A model generated the notes under the pieces. The model had not been told where the DNA came from. It was given only the letters and a program-made list of their open reading frames with translations, and made no database searches. From Prorocentrum cordatum (Eukaryota; Sar; Dinophyceae; Prorocentrales; Prorocentraceae), in contig CAUYUJ010019903.1 in assembly GCA_963575745.1 (NCBI GenBank), positions 32,995 through 96,994 on the forward strand: a stretch of 64,000 nucleotides of DNA, in the 5' to 3' direction. The position numbers and the translations under genes are program-made. Shown in pieces: positions 10,500 to 20,448 of this stretch. Positions within the stretch are counted from its first letter, which is position 1. Every line of letters starts with the position of its first letter.

Positions 10500-10616
10500 G
10501 CACTCCTCCTCTTCCTCCTCCTCCTTCTCCTCCTTCTCCTCCTCCTTCTCCTCCTCCTCCTCCTCCTCCTCCTCCCCCTCCTCCTCCTCCCATCCTTCTC
10601 CTCCTCCTCCCTGATC
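10500..10616. repeat. CTC microsatellite
   Basis: An imperfect (CTC)n run of about 115 bases. 10617-10796 is unassigned. Confidence 0.9.
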
Positions 10617-10796
10617 TAGAGAAGAGCTAGAACCCTGAAGCTCGTACGCCCAGGGGGGCTGGGCGGATTTCGCGTTAAGCGTCCTTCGCGGTTGTTGCAC
10701 GAGTGGTGGTGTCGGTCTTCGACCTTGGCGCGCCACTTCTTCTCCTTCTCCTTCCTCGTCTTCGTATCACTATCCCGCCCCCTTCTTGATCTCCCT

Positions 10797-10824
10797 TTGT
10801 ATATATATATACACATATATATAT

Positions 10825-10856
<32 letters not shown>

Positions 10857-10960
10857 CGCCTCATTCCTATATACATATACATCGTTATCTCTATTTCTCT
10901 CTCTCTCTCGTTCTCTCTCTCTCTATCGCGCTCTCTCTCACTTTCGTCTCTATACAAGAA
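10797..10960. repeat. TA and CT dinucleotide tracts
   Basis: (TA)n with ACA interruptions, then (CT)n. The same TA-then-CT pairing occurs at 23146-23285, suggesting shared descent or a shared element end. Confidence 0.85.
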
Positions 10961-11066
10961 TATGTTTCCCAGTATCTCTCTGTATTCGATTAATGTATGT
11001 ATATGCACAGATATGTAGCTAGAAGTTGCGAAGGCCTTACGGCCGGTGCTGCCGACCCTGAAGAAG

Positions 11067-11069
11067 GGG

Positions 11070-11122
<53 letters not shown>
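11067..11122. repeat. GAC trinucleotide repeat
   Basis: (GAC)n, about 18 copies, directly before a GGCC-type array. Confidence 0.9.
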
Positions 11123-11125
<3 letters not shown>

Positions 11126-11139
11126 TGACGTGGGTCAGG

Positions 11140-11720
11140 GTCCTCAGGGATTCTGTTTGGGGTCTTTTCGGAGCGGTCTCGGAGGCCTCTGGAGGGCAGT
11201 TTGGGGGGCCCCTTGAGAGCATCTTGGGAGCCTCTTGGGGCTTCCTGGGCGCCTCTTGGGGGCGTCTTGGAGTCTCTTAGGGGCCTCTTGGGGGCCTCTT
11301 GGGGCCTCCTGGGGGCCTCTCGGGGCCGAGGACTCGAAATGTCCGTTTGTGTCTGGGCACCCTCTTGGAGCTTTCTTGGGGGCCCAATGGGCTGTCTTCG
11401 GGCCCTCTTTGGCCCGTTTCGGGACCCTCTTGGAGGCCTTTTGGGGCGATCGTTGGAGTTTCTTGGGCCGTTTTGGAGCGTCGGGAAGCTGAAAAGGCGA
11501 GAACGCCGAATCCTTGAAAAACTCACGGAAAATCCATGAATGTTGCCTCTTGGGGCTCTCTTTGGAGTGCTCTTTGAGGCCTCTTCCAGCCCTCTTGGGC
11601 CGTATGGAGGCCGTAAAGACGTCTTGGACCGACCGTTCGGCGATTCAGGTTCCTTTCGAGCCGTCTCGGGGGCCTCTTGGGGCACTCGTGGCTCGTCTTA
11701 GAGTTTTTTTGGGCCCCGGC
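11140..11720 (+). repeat. GGCCTCTTGGG-type minisatellite array with conserved core (array 1)
   Basis: Irregular copies of gggcctcttggg/gagcctcttgggg, interrupted at 11475-11546 by a non-repetitive block. On the opposite strand that block reads aacattcatggattttcc, then gtttttcaagga, then an ATG-free T-rich part ending cttcccgacg. The same block lies within five other such arrays (see findings). Open frames are Leu/Gly/Trp-rich by-products. Confidence 0.75.
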
Positions 11721-11802
11721 CCCCCCCCCAGGGGGGGGGGGGAATTCTGACCCGGGACCCCCCCGCGACTCCCCCAGGACCCCCCCAGGACCCTCCTCCC
11801 CC

Positions 11803-11862
11803 CCTGGCGGGGAAGGGATTAAAGGGAAGGGTCTTCCCTTCGGCTCAATTGCGACGTTGCTC
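11803..11862 (+). repeat. Dispersed repeat R3, copy 1
   Basis: Contains ggcggggaagggattaaagg and ttcccttcggctcaattgcgac. The reverse complement of 23651-23718 matches it, including the preceding C run. Confidence 0.65.
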
Positions 11863-12518
11863 AAGTTCGTGTTGGCTGGCGCGCTCGAGGAGGAGGGCCC
11901 AAGGATAAGGAGAGGGCGGCGACGGGCCCAGGGAAAGAGAGGGAGCGGCGACGGCGACGACGATGACGTCGACGAAGCCGAGTCAAACGGAACAGCCTCC
12001 TCCACACGCCGACAATGTCGGCGGATATGCTCATTTGTTCATAGATGCGTTTATCATGACCCCCACCTCATCATACCTCCATACAAGTGTGTATACATGT
12101 GGACATGTATCTTGTACATCTGCAAATTATACACACCGATATACATTGTAACATTACCATTGGCTGTATTTGCCGATCTACATATACACAAGTTAGACTG
12201 CAGTTGCGCTTCGCGTCATGCATCTTGGTCCTTGAAGTTTGGAATGCTGGCGGCAGGGCAGGAGGGAAGCAAAGACAGTGGAGCGATAACTCTTTGTTGC
12301 ATGTTCCAGCATAGCCGTCAAGATAATGCTAGTCTCTGTCCTTGCCTCATGTTTCCTCTTCCACTTCCTCATTCTCGCCCTGCCCTACGAATTATTCCTC
12401 ATCCTCCTTAGCTCTTTTTGCGGAGGCTCCTCCTTGGGGCTTCACCAAAATCCCAACCATCCTGCGGTGTTGGGTTTCGTTGTGACAGGACAGTGCCCCG
12501 CGTTCCTTCCCTTCTCCT
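11863..12518. other. Unassigned sequence
   Basis: Mixed-composition DNA with no recognisable gene. Confidence 0.3.
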
Positions 12519-12790
12519 CCTCCTCCTCCTCCTCCTCCCCCTTCTCCCTTCATCATCACCATCACCATCATCATCAGCAGCATCATCAGCATCATTATCA
12601 TCAGCAGCAGCATCGTCATCATCCTCGCCGTCATCATGATCATCATCATGATCACCAACGATCAACAATCATCAGCATCAGCATAAGCACAATCACCATG
12701 AGCAGCATCATTGCTGGCACCATCATCACCATGATGATCATCATCATCGTCATCATCATCATCAGCATCATCAGCATCATAGTCGCTGGC
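12519..12790. repeat. CTC then CAT microsatellite preceding LINE-A
   Basis: A short (CTC)n followed by imperfect (CAT)n with CAG, CGT and ATC variants. LINE-A sequence begins within about 40 bases of its end. Confidence 0.9.
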
Positions 12791-12827
12791 GGCGGCGGAG
12801 AATCTGGAACCTCTTGGGCCGCTTGAT

Positions 12828-14612
12828 GTGCATCGAGCGGCGCGGGTGTGCAAGACTGATACGGCCGTTGGGGTTGATCACTGGGCCCCGCGTTCCCTGT
12901 TGCTGCTTCCTCCGTCCGCTGTTGGGGTCTATGCCGAGCTCCTCAATCAGTGCGAGCGCTACATGATGTGGCCCACCCAAACCATGCTCGGTATCATCTC
13001 TCCCCTCCCGAAGGCCAAGGACGCGGAGCGTCCTATTTGCAAATGTGCAACTTTGTATCGAGTCTATTGCAAGGCTCGAGGGAGAGAAATTAGTTCCTGG
13101 ACCACCGAGCGTGCCGCGTTCTGGGACACTGCCATTCGAGGGTCCTCTGCTTTGGTTGCTGCCCTGTTGCGTGAAGTGGGGCACGAGATTGCCTCGTATA
13201 TGAACATGCAATATATTGGTTTGTATTGGGACCTCGAGGAGTTCTTTGGTACGGTTGATCCTTGTGGCCTGGCTGGATTTGCTTTGAAAATGCGGTACCT
13301 GGTGCACCTCCTGTACCTGGGAATTGTTATGCATGGGGTCCCTCGCATCTTGGAGGTTAGGGGTTTTGTCTCTGATATCATTCCTACTGGAGTAGGGGTG
13401 CTTCAAGGTTGCGTCCAGTCTATGGCGTGGGTTAAGATTTATTTGTACGACGTGCTGGACTTTGCGCATGCCAACTTTTTCCCTGTCCGTGTGAGGGCTT
13501 ACGTGGACGACATCACCCAAACTCAGCAGGGTTTGGTGGATGATATTGTTAATGCCATTGTTATTGCAGCCGTGTGGCGACATCATCAGAGTGAAGCAGT
13601 TGGTACAGTGATTCCTGACAAGAGTTCCATGGTGTGTTCCAGTGTTGCCTTGGGGCGAGCTGTCACTGCTCGGTTGGACAGTGCTGGCGTCAGACTTCGG
13701 TGTGAGCGCGCTGTGCGCGATCTGGGGGCCATGACCACGGCAGGAAAGAGGCGCTGCACGCGCAAGGTCAAGGAGCGGCAGCGTAAGGCTCGCAAGAAGG
13801 CCCGGAAGGTTTCATGCCCCACGAAGCTGGTTAGTCGAGCCAGCCGTTTGTACAAGCCCGATGTGTTGGCTGTTGGGTCCTGGGGCCATGAAGTTCTGGG
13901 GTTCACGCCTAGTCAGGTTCAAAGCATGAGGGCCCAGGCTGCCATGTGCTCTGGGTGGTGGTCTTCGGGGGCGTGTACCACCTCGGTCTTGGGACGCCTG
14001 GGCACTGCCAAGGATGACCCCCAGTTGAGGCTGCGGTATGAGCAGTTATTCAGCTTTGTTAGTGTTTGGAAGCACCTGGACCACTCCCAGAGGATGATGA
14101 TCAGTAAAACTTGGGAACGTATTAAGGAAACATTCGGTTATGCCCGACACCGATGGAGGGTTGATCGGGGACTTATTGCCGCTACCCTCGCTGTCTTATG
14201 GGATTTAAGTTGGGAGCCCATTTCTCCCGTTTTGTGGCGTGCAGGTGCACGCGAACTCCGTATTGATGACGATGAGTTCCCCTCAGACCTGTGGGAGCAG
14301 TTGCAGGACACATGCTCGGCGCTGTCTTGGCAACAGGCCGCTCGCCATTATATGGGAACTGGACTGGAAGGAGGGGCTGACTTTACGGTGTTGAAGAGGG
14401 TCTTGGCTAAGCTCCAGAAGGACGGGGAGGTGGAGGCAGCAGGGATCTCGAGGAATGTGATTACTGCTGGCTACTGGACTGAGGCCGGATTGAGAGATGC
14501 AGGCTATCTGTCTGTCTCTAGGGGCTTGTGCCCCAGGTGCGGCGCCTCAGTTGAGACGCCCGCCCATCGCTTTTGGGAGTGCGAGCGCAATCAGGCATCC
14601 CCGATCAGGTAG
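12828..14612 (+). CDS. Reverse transcriptase of LINE-A (594 codons)
   Basis: RNA-dependent DNA polymerase of a non-LTR retrotransposon. Visible RT blocks in order: a fingers segment with LPKAKDAERPI and TLYRVYCKARG (about residues 60-85), motif A YWDLEEFF with its Asp at residue 135, motif B GVLQGCVQS at 190-198, and motif C AYVDD at 224-228, so all catalytic Asp residues are present. A basic segment follows, then a long connection region. The frame ends in a CPRCG...HRFWEC zinc knuckle. The frame is uninterrupted for 1.78 kb, then stops; homology continues in another frame from 14573, so one indel around 14590-14600 separates RT from RNase H. The first ATG lies close to the microsatellite and may not be the original start. 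Confidence 0.85.
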   Translation: MHRAARVCKTDTAVGVDHWAPRSLLLLPPSAVGVYAELLNQCERYMMWPTQTMLGIISPLPKAKDAERPICKCATLYRVYCKARGREISSWTTERAAFWDTAIRGSSALVAALLREVGHEIASYMNMQYIGLYWDLEEFFGTVDPCGLAGFALKMRYLVHLLYLGIVMHGVPRILEVRGFVSDIIPTGVGVLQGCVQSMAWVKIYLYDVLDFAHANFFPVRVRAYVDDITQTQQGLVDDIVNAIVIAAVWRHHQSEAVGTVIPDKSSMVCSSVALGRAVTARLDSAGVRLRCERAVRDLGAMTTAGKRRCTRKVKERQRKARKKARKVSCPTKLVSRASRLYKPDVLAVGSWGHEVLGFTPSQVQSMRAQAAMCSGWWSSGACTTSVLGRLGTAKDDPQLRLRYEQLFSFVSVWKHLDHSQRMMISKTWERIKETFGYARHRWRVDRGLIAATLAVLWDLSWEPISPVLWRAGARELRIDDDEFPSDLWEQLQDTCSALSWQQAARHYMGTGLEGGADFTVLKRVLAKLQKDGEVEAAGISRNVITAGYWTEAGLRDAGYLSVSRGLCPRCGASVETPAHRFWECERNQASPIR

Positions 14613-15874
14613 TGGAGCGCACCGATCGTCTGGCGGAGTTGGTGAGATCGGAGCATGAAAAAGCGTGTCTGTGGTTTCGGGGTCTCCCTTCCCTTGGGGC
14701 CTCTTGTGGCCATTTACCTGCTCCCCAGGAGCGGGCGTGGGAGTGGGGCCGTCGGGTTGGGGGCTCTAAAATCCACGGAGGAGTCTGGGGGATCGATGGA
14801 TCGGGGGGTCAGTGTACTAAGGATTGGAGGCTCCGCCGATGTGCGTGGAGTCGTGTGCACTTAGGTCCTGATGGACTTTATGATGGCGTAGTGCGCGGCT
14901 CGCTCCCTACGAGGCGGCAGTCTTCCCTTCGAGCCGAACTTTATGCACTTATCCAGTTGGCGCTGAGCAGTACAGGAGAGTGTCGCGTGCATTGTGATGG
15001 TTTAGCTGTGGTGAAAGGGGCTCGGCAGCCTCTGGAGGTCAAACAGCGCTCGAGCATGCAGGACTTGTGGGCCCGATTTCATGCTGTCATGCGAAATCGC
15101 GGTGGAAGTCTCAATGTGCTGTGGACCAACGGACATGCCACTGGCGCCCAACGCCGAATCATGTTGCTCTCTGACACTGGGCTCTATTTGAATCGCGCCG
15201 CGGGTCGTTTTGCGGAGACTGCAGCGTCTAGGGCCCAGGTTTCTGACGACGATGTCAGGCGCGCCATGGGAGCAGACCGTCTCGCTTCAGATGTGCTTTA
15301 TCGTCTCCTAGCTGTGCAGCGGGAGGTTCTGTTTTGCGGCGAGCGTGAAAGGGCTGCCCGTGCGCCGCGTAGAGTGCGAGGGCAGTCCACTAGTTTTGCC
15401 AAGCGAATGCGCCGACTGCGGGACGCAGGTCATCAGCCAGAAAAAAAATGGAAGGCTGTGATCCGATGCCCTGCCTGTGCGACAGGATTCACGCTGCGAG
15501 GCTCGCTGCGCGATTTTGGGCCCGATCCTTGCAAGCCGCGCTGCTTATTGCAACAGCGTGTACAGTCGCTGCCTGCGCGCCCTGCGAGTGGTCGCGATGA
15601 TCCTGAGCCTGTCCCTGATGACCTAGGGCCGTCGGTCTTGCGCGGGGGCGCCCTGGGCCGTCCGTTGTCGGATCAATGCGACACCTCGCACCACCTCACT
15701 GTGATGCGAGGCGCTTTGTTCTGCACCACCTGCGGCGCCTTCTGCGCAGCGAAGGCGCCGCGAGATCTGGCGAAAGCGCGCCACCCGCCCACGAAGACTG
15801 GGCGCGAGGTCTTGCCCCGACTTCGACGTGGCCTGCCGCCGAAGTCAGGCGCTGCCTTTCCTGACTGGAGCTGA
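14573..15874 (+). CDS. RNase H and C-terminal zinc-ribbon part of LINE-A (433 codons)
   Basis: Continuation of the LINE-A polyprotein. RNase H degrades the RNA strand of the RNA:DNA hybrid. Visible: IDGSGG (Asp 75), SSLRAELYAL (Glu 122), RVHCDGLAVV (Asp 142) and LWTNGHATG (His 188). At the expected fourth acidic position the sequence is LNRAAGRFAE, with no Asp. Two Cys clusters follow, CPACATG near residue 299 and FCTTCGAFC near 383. The end, PRDLAKARHPP...RGLPPKSG, is matched by a degraded copy in LINE-E (PRDLVAERST...QRGL), so this tail is a conserved module of the family. The frame overlaps the RT frame by 40 bases. Either programmed frameshifting or, more simply, a single-base defect explains the overlap. 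Confidence 0.8.
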   Translation: MGVRAQSGIPDQVVERTDRLAELVRSEHEKACLWFRGLPSLGASCGHLPAPQERAWEWGRRVGGSKIHGGVWGIDGSGGQCTKDWRLRRCAWSRVHLGPDGLYDGVVRGSLPTRRQSSLRAELYALIQLALSSTGECRVHCDGLAVVKGARQPLEVKQRSSMQDLWARFHAVMRNRGGSLNVLWTNGHATGAQRRIMLLSDTGLYLNRAAGRFAETAASRAQVSDDDVRRAMGADRLASDVLYRLLAVQREVLFCGERERAARAPRRVRGQSTSFAKRMRRLRDAGHQPEKKWKAVIRCPACATGFTLRGSLRDFGPDPCKPRCLLQQRVQSLPARPASGRDDPEPVPDDLGPSVLRGGALGRPLSDQCDTSHHLTVMRGALFCTTCGAFCAAKAPRDLAKARHPPTKTGREVLPRLRRGLPPKSGAAFPDWS

Positions 15875-15934
15875 GTGGTTGAGTCGCGGCCTGCCCAGAT
15901 GCAGGGACGCGCTCCGAGGAATTAGGAATTAGGA

Positions 15935-16145
15935 ATCATCATCATCATCATTATCGGCTGTGGTGTTGGGTCCCCTTCTTCTCCCCCCATCGTCATCATC
16001 AACATCAGCAGCAGCAGCATCGCCTTCATCATCGCCATCATCACCGCCGTTGTCATCGTCAGCGCCACTGCCGCCATCAGCATCAGCATCATCGTCATCA
16101 TCATCATCAGCATGATCATCATCATCATCATCGTCATCACGCGTT
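15935..16145. repeat. CAT microsatellite with embedded unique motif, between LINE-A and LINE-B
   Basis: Imperfect (CAT)n containing ggctgtggtgttgggtcccc followed by ttcttctcc. The same arrangement, with the same interruptions, recurs at 20660-20845 on the other side of LINE-B, giving near-identical direct repeats of about 170 bases around that element. Confidence 0.9.
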
Positions 16146-16152
16146 TCCGAGT

Positions 16153-17900
16153 TTGCCTCCAAGGATGTTATCTGGGCCTGCTCCGCGGAACTCCTCAAAG
16201 ACGCCAGCCTGCACAGCGACGCCGCCGTCATCTCAGGCCCTCCGGCCGGCCATCTTTGGCGAGGTCCGCTTCAGCGGCGTCAACGCTGCTATCAACGCTA
16301 CCCGCGCCTTCGACGCTCAGCGCAAGAACGGAGATTGGACTAAGCTCCGCTGCCGGCCCGCCAGTGGCAATGGCGAGGCCAACGTCTACGTCAGCCCGAA
16401 CAAGAACGCCAAGACGGAACGAAACGAATCACTGCTACGCCAGCTCCGCAAGGCAACGGCCACTTGCTACCCACAGCTCCAAGGTCACACCCGCCTCGCA
16501 CGGAACGATGGCACCCCCCTCGTCGACTCCGAGCCGGTCGCCCGGGTTATCAGCAACAAGCCCGGCGAAGCACTCTACAATATTGGCGCCTGTCAGCGCG
16601 CCAGTCCAAGGGCATTGACAAGGGCGCCATCCTCAGCAAGATCGCTGACTACGAGAAGGGCCGGTTCGCTGACATTGTGTGGGATGGGAGACAGATCTTG
16701 GGATCCGACCGGGCAGGCCGCTGCTAATGGCGTCGGCTTCGCCTTCTGGAACGCCCAGGGCTTTTACGCATACGGCCCCCGCCAGCGCGCCGACAAGATC
16801 AGCTACTTGCGCCGTCTCCTCAAAACACCACCGTCGTCTTCATCGCTGAGGCGCGCTGCGCGGTTGACGCTTTTCGAGCTCTTCTTCCCGACGTCGATCG
16901 TGAGTGGTGAATCTCCGGTGCCCCGGGGTCGAGCTCTTCTGGGGGGATCATCGCCTTTCTTCGCAAGGACTGGACACTCCCTGGTGCCGAACCCGACTGT
17001 AAAATGCCCGCGGAGAAACGCGTTGTCCGATTGGCAGCCCGCGCGGCCAATTACAGTTGGATCGCCTGCGCCGCCCACAACTTTCGCATCAGCGAGGCCG
17101 ACCTCGCCAGCATCAAGACCTTCGCCCTCGATGACATCAACGACGCGAAGTTGCACCCCCTCCTCAAGTCCGTCTGGTTCCTCGGCGAATGGAACTTCCT
17201 GGACGCCGATGACCGCGCGCAGGTCGTCAGGACACCTCTTGCCCCCGAGCGCCATCGTTCGGCGCAGCACGTCGCTACCTGGGCTACCTTGCTCAATGCC
17301 TGCACCACTTACGAGACTTCGGAGGCCGCGCATTACGTCAAGGGTAAATATGCCCGTCTTGACCGCATCGCTAGTACCATTCCCCCCTGGGCCATCGGCT
17401 CTGTCAGGTTCGCGGTCTCTGTGCTTGATGATCCGATGCGCCTCCGGCTGATGAAGGTCAGCGATCACGCCGCTGTCACGGTGCACACTGGACAGCGCGC
17501 TTCACGCCCGGCTCGCCGTCAAGTCATTCCTCGCGAAGTCGCGCAGCATCCCTTCTTCAAGGAGATCCACGACACCATGTGCACGAACATCAACATGTCT
17601 GATTTGCCCACCGTCCTGAGGTGGCAGACTCACAAGGAGATTATCCGGGAAGCGGGCCGGATCGTGCGCAATTTCACCTTGAAGAGTACTCCCGACGTCG
17701 CGCTCGCGAAAAAATTCGCCATGTCCTTCTTTGCTCGTGCCATTTGGCAGGACGACCCCCACCTCGCCAAGGCCGTCCTCACCAATTTCGCACAGGGCTA
17801 CGACTACGTCGCAATCAATGACGGCGGTCGTCCTCCTCGACCCGCAGCGCTTCGCGGGCACTTTCGACGAGCTCGCTGCTGCCGAGGCCTCCGCGGAGGC
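16153..17900 (+). pseudogene. Endonuclease part of LINE-B
   Basis: An apurinic-type endonuclease/exonuclease/phosphatase domain that would nick target DNA. It begins at FAFWNAQGFYAYGPRQR and RADKISYLRRLLK (about 16740-16830). After a frameshift it continues with VVFIAEARC (about 16832) and GGIIAFLRKDW, then in the frame of 17004-17903 with LGEWNF (residues 60-65) and RLDRIASTIPPW, ending in KVSDHAAVTV (SDH at residues 153-155). The usual GDWNF reads GEWNF, so a catalytic Asp has become Glu. An in-frame stop lies near 16908. The 16153-16720 stretch may be the remains of ORF1 or of an N-terminal extension; I cannot assign it. Confidence 0.75.
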
Positions 17901-19320
17901 TGACCGCCTCGAGGCCCAAGCCGCGGGTCGCAACAGCCCAGGCGTGGCGAAGCGGCTCCGGGCACGCGCGCACGTAGTCAAGAACAAGGCCAAGCTCCAC
18001 CTGCATTCCGCCAGAAAGCTGGCACTGGGTGCATTCGCCACGCCCAACCCGCTCGGCGGCGAGCAATTGATCCGCCACCCTCAGGATCAAGCTCAGGCGC
18101 TCGCCCGGGCCTGGGCGCCGCACTTCATGCCACAGCCCACGGACACTCGCCTCGCCGAGACCTTTCTCGACAAGTGGGCCCCCCCGCTCGACTGGTCCAC
18201 GGCGCTGCCGCCCTCCGCGAACCTCATCAAATCTTTCCTTAAGTCTGCGACGGATTCCAGTCCTGGCCCGGACGGCATCGCTTATTCATTCTGGGAGCAC
18301 TCGGGAGATTGGGGCGCCGAGACGCTTCTGCAGGTCACGCTCCACACGTGCGCTGGTTTCGCCATGCCTCTCGCTTTCAACATGTCCGAATCTATCTTCC
18401 CCCCGAAAGGCACCCAGGCGGGCGACGCGGCAGAGATTATCCGCAAACCCGAGGATACCGCCCGTTGAACCTCAAGAACACGGACAACAAGACTTGCTCC
18501 GGCATCCTCAACATCATGCTGAGGGACGTCGCTACTGCTGGTGTTTCCTCCATCCAGCGCGGCTTCGTCGCGCAACGCCAGTTGACGCAGAACATCGTTG
18601 ACCTCGACTGCGCGGCACGCGCCTACGGCCACCCGCACCATGCTCGACATCTTCCCGTCCTAGCCTTCTGGGACATCGCGCCGGCAGCACAGCTGGATCT
18701 GGGCTTCCTTCCGTGCACTCGGGGTGCCCAGCGGGATTCTCTCCTGCATCTCGATGATCTACCACATGAATACGGCCTTCATCATGGGCGGTTTTGCTTT
18801 CTTTTTCGAGGGGGGGTCGCTCCAGGGCTGCCCTCTGAGCGGCTTCGTGCACGCCGTCTCCACGCACCCTTTCGCCGAACGCATGAAGCACACAGTGGGC
18901 TTGCGAGGATTAGGCACCGCGCGAATCTGCGCCGACGACGTCGGCGCGGCCATCCTCCACTTGAGCACCCTCCGGGAGTACTCCGTCACCTTCGCCTTCA
19001 TGCAGTCTTGCGCAGGCCTCCGCCTGAAGCTCAAGAAATGCGCACTGATTCCGCTCTACGCGGCATTATCCTGCCACGTGGTTGAGGTGATACGCGACGC
19101 TTTGATGGCTATGGTCCCCGGCTGGGTTGATTTCGGCATCGCGAAGATCGCCACCTACCTCAGCTACGCCATGGGCCCCAACGTCGTTGACGACATGCGG
19201 GGCCCTCCAGTGCAGAAGGGGCAGCAACGCGCCGACGCTATAGCGCTCGCGAAGGGCTCCACCACAGTGACGATCAAGGAGTACAACACCAAAGCGATCC
19301 CCACGTTGGTGTAGATTGCC
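17731..19320 (+). pseudogene. Reverse transcriptase part of LINE-B
   Basis: RT split over frames. SSPGPDGIAYSFW (about 18253-18295) is the first conserved block. A frameshift near 18460 leads to RPLNLKNTDNK, then SIQRGFVAQRQLTQNIVDLD (about 18550-18610). Another shift leads to GGSLQGCPLSG (motif B, about 18815), ARICADDVGAA (motif C, about 18920) and GLRLKLKKCALIPL (about 19020). The CADD catalytic pair is intact. YLSYAMGP follows, as in the conserved thumb of this family. At least two frameshifts plus a TAG at 19312 make it non-functional as it stands. Confidence 0.8.
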
Positions 19321-19399
19321 CAGTTCTCCCTCCCTCCCCGCACGATCCTCTAAGCTGAGAGCGCCATCATCAATAAGCTCTGGCACGTCCCACCGTCCA

Positions 19400-20445
19400 C
19401 GTTTACAGTGCGCGGTATGGCGCGCGCCTCGCAGTTTGGAGCGGTCGACATTACCTCGGCCTCCGTCGCTTTCGTCTCTGCTTTGATCAGAGCAGCCTGC
19501 CTCGCCAACGATTGGAAGACCCCGCTGGACCTCCTGCGCGGTGCCGACTACGAGGCTGCTCTCGAGCGCGGCGTTGGGAATTTAGCACGTGAGGAGCCTT
19601 GGTCAAAGCATTGGAAATCTCCGGCCATCGCCTGGACCCTCGAGCGTATTACCACCGAGCAGGCGATCGGCACCTCCAAACAACTCCACGCGGCAATGAA
19701 CGCTGCAATCAATGCCGTTCTGTCGTCCTTGATCTTTGAGCCGTCGGGCGCCGTCGGGCTCCGTCGGGCCCCGCCGCCGGGCGACGTCGGGCTCTGATGT
19801 CCGGCGCCGTCGGCCTCCGTCGGGCGCTGCGCGGCCCATGCTCGCACAGTCCTCTTCGAGGGCTCTCCTCCGGCTTGCAGCGCACCGCCTACCGCGCGGT
19901 GAAGAGGGTGATTTTCAACACCACCCCAGGTGATGCACTCAAGGCCCGCCTACGTCTCCATTGGCCCGACGCCGTCGACGACATCGACAGCATCGATTTC
20001 ACGAACCTCATGAACATCATGAAGAAGAGCCACGCCCGGGTCGCCGGCTCCTGCTTCAAGACATGGATAGTGGGATGGACGACGTCAGCGCGCCTCCACG
20101 AGGCCGTCGTTCACTCGCGCCTGTTCGGTTGTCCCGCCCGGGACGAGTGGACGCACTACGCCGACTGCTTCCCGCTCTGGTCCACCGCGTGCAGCCTCAT
20201 CGGGAAGCGCCCGCCGCCGAAGCGGTTCGATACGCTCGCCTTGAATCCCAAGACGGCCGACGAGCTCAAGACAACTTTCATCGCATACGAGACGTACCAC
20301 AAGATCAAGCACTCGCACCTCAGCGACGCACTCCGGCACTTACAATTACGGCAGCATGAGATGAACTTAGTGGCCTTACGGATCGCCTCGCGCACGCGGC
20401 AGCGTGCCTCTGTCGCTAGAGTGGGGCATTGCACCCCCCAATGTT
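19400..20445 (+). pseudogene. C-terminal region of LINE-B with Cys/His finger
   Basis: A continuation after the RT thumb. The frame at 19408-19797 has no named domain. The frame at 19797-20430 carries LFGCPARDEWTHYADCFPLW, the C-x8-H-x3-C type nucleic-acid-binding finger found at the end of many LINE polyproteins, here with one Cys of the pair upstream replaced or shifted. After it come SDALRHLQLRQHEMN and then non-coding DNA into (CAT)n at 20449. A poly-GCC or CGTCGG-rich slip region at 19737-19830 joins the two frames. Confidence 0.65.
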
Positions 20446-20448
20446 ACC

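Larger units (their letters stand above)
12800..15920 (+). mobile_element. LINE-A: RT plus RNase H non-LTR retrotransposon, 5-prime truncated
   Basis: Two overlapping frames encode a reverse transcriptase, RNase H and a C-terminal cysteine-rich module. No endonuclease is visible upstream: CAT microsatellite begins immediately before the first frame, so the copy looks 5-prime truncated. The 3-prime end runs through ggaattaggaattaggaat into (CAT)n at 15935. It is the best-preserved RT in the window. A relative (LINE-E) lies at 50233-51990. Confidence 0.85.
16150..20445 (+). mobile_element. LINE-B: EN-RT-zinc finger non-LTR retrotransposon, frameshifted
   Basis: About 4.3 kb between two CAT microsatellite blocks. 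Parts read in order: an N-terminal region (16153-16720), EN (about 16730-17480), a linker (to 17900), RT (about 18150-19200) and a C-terminal Cys/His finger (about 20090-20190). The reading frame shifts several times and carries in-frame stops, so it cannot make a full polyprotein. Its RT and zinc finger resemble LINE-C and differ from the RT-RNase H type of LINE-A. Confidence 0.85.
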
